Source: CF-118 sp035689345
Lineage (GTDB): Bacteria; Chloroflexota; Dormibacteria; Dormibacterales; Dormibacteraceae
Assembly (NCBI GenBank): GCA_035689345.1
Contig: DASSLR010000099.1
Location: forward strand, 1-23,285
Length of the DNA stretch: 23,285 nt
Direction of reading: 5' to 3'
The position numbers and the translations under genes were made by a program. How positions within the stretch are numbered: position 1 is the stretch's first letter; each line of letters starts with the position of its first letter. Below the pieces are notes generated by a model. The model saw nothing but the letters and a program-made list of their open reading frames with translations, was not told the origin of the DNA and ran no database searches. Below, piece by piece: positions 20,252 through 23,285 of this stretch.

Positions 20252-20935
20252 TCAGGCTCCGCAGACCGGGCTGTTGACGAACCAGGGCAGGCAGAACTGT
20301 GGCCCGGCCAGGGCCCAGAGCTCCAGCAGGGCGATGATGATCAGCGCGCCCACCCACACCGTGCCGGTGATGATGTTGCGGCCCGGCACCGGCCACGTCT
20401 TCCAGCCCAACCTCTTGCTGACGCGCGGCCCGAGCGCCGAGTCGAGGAACGGCCAGATGATCAGCAAAACGATCACCACGGTGCCGATGCCGATGGAGAA
20501 CACGAACTCGTTGCCGAGCTTCAGGAACTGGAAGAGGAACAGGAAGTACCAGTCCGGGCGCGGGATGGTGACCGCGCGCGGGTCCGCCGACGGCTCGAGC
20601 TGGAGGTTCTTCTGCACGAACGCGGCGAGCAGGCCGATGGCCACGAGCATCACCACCGCGATGATCGGGTAGGGCCAGAAGTGGTCGGGGAAGAACGGGT
20701 GGGTATCCTCGTCGGGCATGTCGTCGGCGAGGTGGTGGCCGGCGTCGCCCATGAGAATGGGGAAGAGGGCCAGGCCGACAACCACCGGATAAAGGATGTG
20801 GTCCGGCCCGATCGGTAGTCGCTTGTACTCGGGTTCCAGCGTGTGCCCGGCGTGACTGTCGACCTCGACTATCGGGATCTCCGTCGGCGCGGTCGCCGTG
20901 GCGGCGCCAGGTCCGTCTTTCTTCGTCTCGCTCAT
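20252..20935 (-). CDS. Cytochrome b C-terminal part / subunit-IV-like (227 aa)
   Basis: The second half of a split cytochrome b, as in b6f-type and many menaquinol complexes. The quinol-oxidation motif appears as PDWY in IPRPDWYFLFLFQFLKLGNE, a conservative change from PEWY. The helices expected for the C-terminal part follow (FVFSIGIGTVVIVLLIIWPF, ITGTVWVGALIIIALLELWA). It has an additional long N-terminus with a hydrophobic segment (HILYPVVVGLALFPILMG) before the FFPDHFWPYPIIAVVMLVAI helix, so it is longer than classical subunit IV. The gene starts two bases after the stop of the N-terminal half, in one transcript. The following spacer contains the palindromic element, which may end transcription. 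Confidence 0.9.
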   Translation of the reverse strand: MSETKKDGPGAATATAPTEIPIVEVDSHAGHTLEPEYKRLPIGPDHILYPVVVGLALFPILMGDAGHHLADDMPDEDTHPFFPDHFWPYPIIAVVMLVAIGLLAAFVQKNLQLEPSADPRAVTIPRPDWYFLFLFQFLKLGNEFVFSIGIGTVVIVLLIIWPFLDSALGPRVSKRLGWKTWPVPGRNIITGTVWVGALIIIALLELWALAGPQFCLPWFVNSPVCGA

Positions 20936-20936
20936 A

Positions 20937-21632
20937 TCACAAGGGCTCCGCGATTCCGTGGGCGCGAATGAACCGGAAGTGCACGTACATCAGGAGAACG
21001 ATCAGCGCGGGCAGCACGAACACGTGCAGCGTGAAGAACCTCTGCAGCGTCGGCGGGCCCACGACCGGACCGCCCTGGAGCAGCTCCTTGATGAAGGCCG
21101 CGACCGGGGCGATCGGCACACCCGCGGTGATCTTGATCGTGACCTCAGTCGCGAAGTACGCCTTGGTGTCCCAGGGCAGCAGGTAACCGGTCAGCGCGAG
21201 CGCCAGGATGATGAAGAGCATCGTCACGCCCACGACCCAGTTCAACTCGCGCGGCGCTCGGTATGACCCGGTCCAGTACACGCGGGACATGTGGAGCAGG
21301 ACCATGATGATCAGCAGGTTCGCGCCCCAGAAGTGCACGCCGCGGATGAGCCATCCGAGATAGACATCGTTCTGGATGAAGTTGACGCTCGTGTACGCCG
21401 GCGCGGGATTGCCGCTCGCGTCGGGGACGTAGTAAAGCGCCAGCAGGATGCCGGTAAGCAGCTGCAGCACGATGAGGATGAACACCATCCCGCCGAAGCA
21501 GTAGTAGAAGGCGTTGGCGAAGTTCGGCACGCGCTGATACAGAGCCTCGTCGACGGCCTTCGTGAACGGATATCGCTCGTCGAGCCAGTTGACGACCGCC
21601 AGCTGGATGTCGCGCGGATGCGGAATGGCCAT
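20937..21632 (-). CDS. Cytochrome b N-terminal part, b6-like (231 aa)
   Basis: The haem-bearing half of the quinol:acceptor oxidoreductase. Four haem-ligand His residues are visible: His100 and His114 (13 residues between) and His203 and His218 (14 between). The 14-residue second spacing is the b6f rather than bc1 pattern. Cys45 in NAFYYCFGG sits where b6 proteins bind the extra haem c(i) covalently. Four helices are clear (MVFILIVLQLLTGILLALYY, LLIIMVLLHM, VGVTMLFIILALALTGYLLP, FVLPALIVLLMYVHF). The gene is three bases downstream of the Rieske gene and one base upstream of the C-terminal half, so they form one operon. The quinone is probably menaquinone (inference). Confidence 0.93.
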   Translation of the reverse strand: MAIPHPRDIQLAVVNWLDERYPFTKAVDEALYQRVPNFANAFYYCFGGMVFILIVLQLLTGILLALYYVPDASGNPAPAYTSVNFIQNDVYLGWLIRGVHFWGANLLIIMVLLHMSRVYWTGSYRAPRELNWVVGVTMLFIILALALTGYLLPWDTKAYFATEVTIKITAGVPIAPVAAFIKELLQGGPVVGPPTLQRFFTLHVFVLPALIVLLMYVHFRFIRAHGIAEPL

Positions 21633-21635
21633 GGT

Positions 21636-22169
21636 CTAAAACCCCAGGACGATGCCGTCGACCTGAATCGAGTTCGGGTCGGAGTCGTCCTTTGCCCACG
21701 ATAGGTTGGACAGCGGATAGGCGGCGGGACCGTGCCTCACGGTCCCGTCGAGATGAAAGCGCGATCCGTGGCAAGGGCAGTCGAAGCTCTTGTCCGTCGT
21801 GTTCAGCGCGACCGAGCAGCCGAGGTGCGAGCAGTTGATGGCCAGGACGTGCACCTTGCCCTGGTCGTCCTTGACCGCGAAACCGCCGAAAGCGAGATCT
21901 CCCGGGGCGTTGTCGCCGCCGCCGTCGGCCATGATGAAGGCCGAGTTCGGGGTCTTCGGTGCGTCGAACTTGACCGCGTCGCCGTTGGCAAGCGAGTCGA
22001 TCGCCTTGTCCAGCGTGACCTTGATCTTGCCCTTCTTCTGACCCTTGGGAGGCGCCGGCCACAGGAAGGGCAGGATGGGGAGGGCGCCCGTGACCACCGT
22101 CGCGGTGAGAAGACTGGCCATCCACCAACCCAAGAAGGTTCGTCGCGTGAACCTGGTCGGTTCTGCCAT
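21636..22169 (-). CDS. Rieske iron-sulfur protein of the cytochrome b complex (177 aa)
   Basis: It carries the 2Fe-2S cluster that takes electrons from quinol. The cluster boxes are INCSHLGC (Cys113, His115, Cys118) and CPCHGSRFHLDG (Cys131, Cys133, His134); the Cys118/Cys133 pair would give the stabilising disulfide. The N-terminus FTRRTFLGWW followed by a hydrophobic helix is a twin-arginine signal anchor, as expected for a cluster inserted before export. It begins 12 bases after the trpS stop and precedes the two cytochrome b halves. The order Rieske, b N-part, b C-part is the common bacterial one. No strong Shine-Dalgarno is visible. Confidence 0.95.
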   Translation of the reverse strand: MAEPTRFTRRTFLGWWMASLLTATVVTGALPILPFLWPAPPKGQKKGKIKVTLDKAIDSLANGDAVKFDAPKTPNSAFIMADGGGDNAPGDLAFGGFAVKDDQGKVHVLAINCSHLGCSVALNTTDKSFDCPCHGSRFHLDGTVRHGPAAYPLSNLSWAKDDSDPNSIQVDGIVLGF

Positions 22170-22181
22170 CCGGCTCGAATT

Positions 22182-23168
22182 TTACTGGGTCGGAGAAGCC
22201 GGCAGACCCACCGCGCGGCGCGCCTCGGCCAGCGTCTCGCGCGCCACCACGCGCGCCTTCTCGCTGCCCTCGTCGAGGATGCGATTGACCACTTCAGGCG
22301 TGAGCTCTGAGCGACGTTCGCGAAACGGGGCGAAGGTCTCGATCACCCGCTCGGCCAGGATCTTCTTCTTGTCGTGGCATCCGATCTGCGCCTTTCGGCA
22401 GAGATCCCAGTAATGCTCCCAGTCGTCGAAAAAGAACTTGTAGAAGGCGCAGACGTTGCACGTGCGGGGATGGCCGGGCTGCGACTTGTAGACGCGCTTG
22501 GTGTCCGTGACCATGCTCAGTACCTGCTTGCGCAGCACGTCCGGTTCGTCGGTGACGCCGATGACGTTGCCGACCGTCTTCGACATGCGCTGCTTGCCGT
22601 CGGTGCCGCGAATCAGCGGCTCTTCCGTCAGCAGCGCGCGCGGCTCAGGAAAGATCGGCGCGTAGGTCCTGTTGAACTTGCGCACGACCTCGCGGATGAG
22701 CTCGAGGTGCGCCAGCTGGTCCTTGCCCACGGGCACGCCGACGCCCTTGACGATGATGATGTCCGCGCCCTGCAGGATCGGGTACGAGAGCAGGCCGACG
22801 TTGATGTTCTCCGGGTGCAGCTTGGCCTTCTCCTTGAACGCCGGCGTGCGCTGCACCCAGCTGAGGGGCGTGACCATTGACAGCAGCAGGCTGAGCTCCG
22901 CCACCTCCGGCACCTTCGATTGCTGGTAGACGACGCTGCGCCGGGGGTCGATGCCGACCGCGATGAGGTCGGACGCCACGTCGAAAACCTTGTCCTCGAC
23001 CTTGTGGCCGTCAGGCTCGGTGGTGAGCGCGTGGTAGTCGGCGACGAAGTAGTAGCAGTCGTAGTCCCTCTGCAGGCTCACCCAGTTCTTGGCGGCGCCC
23101 AGGTAGTTGCCGAGGTGGAAGCGGCCGGTCGGCCGTATCCCACTGAGGATCCTCATACGTTCAGCCAT
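22182..23168 (-). CDS. trpS: Tryptophanyl-tRNA synthetase (328 aa)
   Basis: It charges tRNA-Trp with tryptophan. Class I signatures are present: SGIRPTGRFHLGNYLGA containing the HIGH-like box (HLGN), YFVADYHALTT, SYPILQGADIIIVKGVGVPV, GKDQLAHLELIREV and the KMSKS-type loop QRMSKTVGN. The length is standard. A CNVCAFYKFFF ... GCHDKK stretch in the C-terminal half has Cys residues (CNVC, LC, GC) that may bind a metal, as in some TrpRS lineages; this is inference. Three starts are possible: TTG 23177, ATG 23168 and ATG 23156. I chose 23168, but none has a Shine-Dalgarno. It is the first gene of the run leading into the Rieske/cytochrome b genes. Confidence 0.95.
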   Translation of the reverse strand: MAERMRILSGIRPTGRFHLGNYLGAAKNWVSLQRDYDCYYFVADYHALTTEPDGHKVEDKVFDVASDLIAVGIDPRRSVVYQQSKVPEVAELSLLLSMVTPLSWVQRTPAFKEKAKLHPENINVGLLSYPILQGADIIIVKGVGVPVGKDQLAHLELIREVVRKFNRTYAPIFPEPRALLTEEPLIRGTDGKQRMSKTVGNVIGVTDEPDVLRKQVLSMVTDTKRVYKSQPGHPRTCNVCAFYKFFFDDWEHYWDLCRKAQIGCHDKKKILAERVIETFAPFRERRSELTPEVVNRILDEGSEKARVVARETLAEARRAVGLPASPTQ

Positions 23169-23178
23169 AAGTGGCAAA

Positions 23179-23190
23179 ACACTTTAGTGT
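23179..23190. promoter_or_regulatory. Small inverted repeat upstream of trpS
   Basis: ACACT-TT-AGTGT, ten bases before the trpS ATG on the minus strand. It overlaps TAAAGT, a possible -10 box, so a repressor site is conceivable. The short length keeps confidence low. No T-box leader is visible in the remaining upstream bases. Confidence 0.3.
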
Positions 23191-23285
23191 CCCGCGCCAC
23201 GGAGGTTCTTGCGGCTTCGCGTCCTAGGCGGCCGGGCGCCTTCGGCGCTGAAGCCGGCGTCGAGGGGCCGGGCGCCGCTCGTCGC

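Noticed and set aside
23184..23285. Possible C-terminal end of another minus-strand gene at the window edge
   Set aside because: One frame is open to a TAA at 23184-23186, but about 30 GC-rich codons without a recognisable motif are not enough to call a gene. The stretch also has a repeated GGCCGGGCGCC that may be non-coding.

Overview
The window is very GC-rich (about two thirds G+C by eye). It carries 22 protein-coding genes and one tRNA, packed on both strands with almost no spare DNA. No insertion sequence, phage gene, plasmid gene or CRISPR array is visible, so it looks like ordinary chromosome. The gene mix fits a GC-rich, terrestrial-type bacterium of the Chloroflexota/Dormibacterota/Actinomycetota sphere: a eukaryotic-type topoisomerase IB, zinc-ribbon membrane proteins, an MMPL transporter, a GAF-PucR regulator, class I glutamine synthetase with Amt and PII, and a split b6f-like cytochrome b. 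The placement is inference only, because there is no rRNA or clean phylogenetic marker.

Layout. Bases 1-1051 (minus) hold a 42-residue basic protein and a topoisomerase IB cut by the window edge. Bases 1121-2667 hold an OsmC peroxidase, a membrane-anchored unknown protein (minus) and MsrA, a small oxidative-stress group. Bases 2712-4792 hold two translationally coupled zinc-ribbon membrane proteins, the first PrsW-like. Bases 4847-8385 hold an MMPL transporter and a PQQ-type beta-propeller probable lipoprotein. Bases 8382-9950 (minus) hold a membrane-anchored molybdopterin oxidoreductase, a SHOCT protein and a Gly/Pro-rich small protein. At 10059-10134 lies tRNA-Arg(CCT), with a duplicated 5' fragment just upstream. 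Bases 10203-10829 (minus) encode a secreted protein made of two Cys-bounded repeats. Bases 10962-12667 hold an NADP-binding oxidoreductase, a DUF3224 protein, an anchored unknown and a PLDc_N-like small protein.

Bases 12735-18077 form a nitrogen module: a GAF-PucR regulator convergent with glnA, then amt and a PII gene divergent from glnA. An inverted repeat lies in the shared glnA/amt promoter region, and the PII protein lacks the usual uridylylation tyrosine. Bases 18201-20159 hold thioredoxin (minus) and a multi-span GT2 glycosyltransferase. Bases 20252-23168 (minus) hold trpS followed by Rieske, cytochrome b N-part and cytochrome b C-part, a tight four-gene run with no cytochrome c gene in view.

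The most unusual non-coding signal is a pair of related composite repeats, one in each of the two convergent spacers at 18135-18195 and 20184-20240. Each has two 13-base half-sites exactly 41 bases apart and can form competing hairpins. Also notable are the missing canonical start of the topoisomerase gene, the Cys-bounded repeat protein, the altered PrsW and PII key residues, and several genes with a TANNNT box so close to the ATG that leaderless transcripts are likely.
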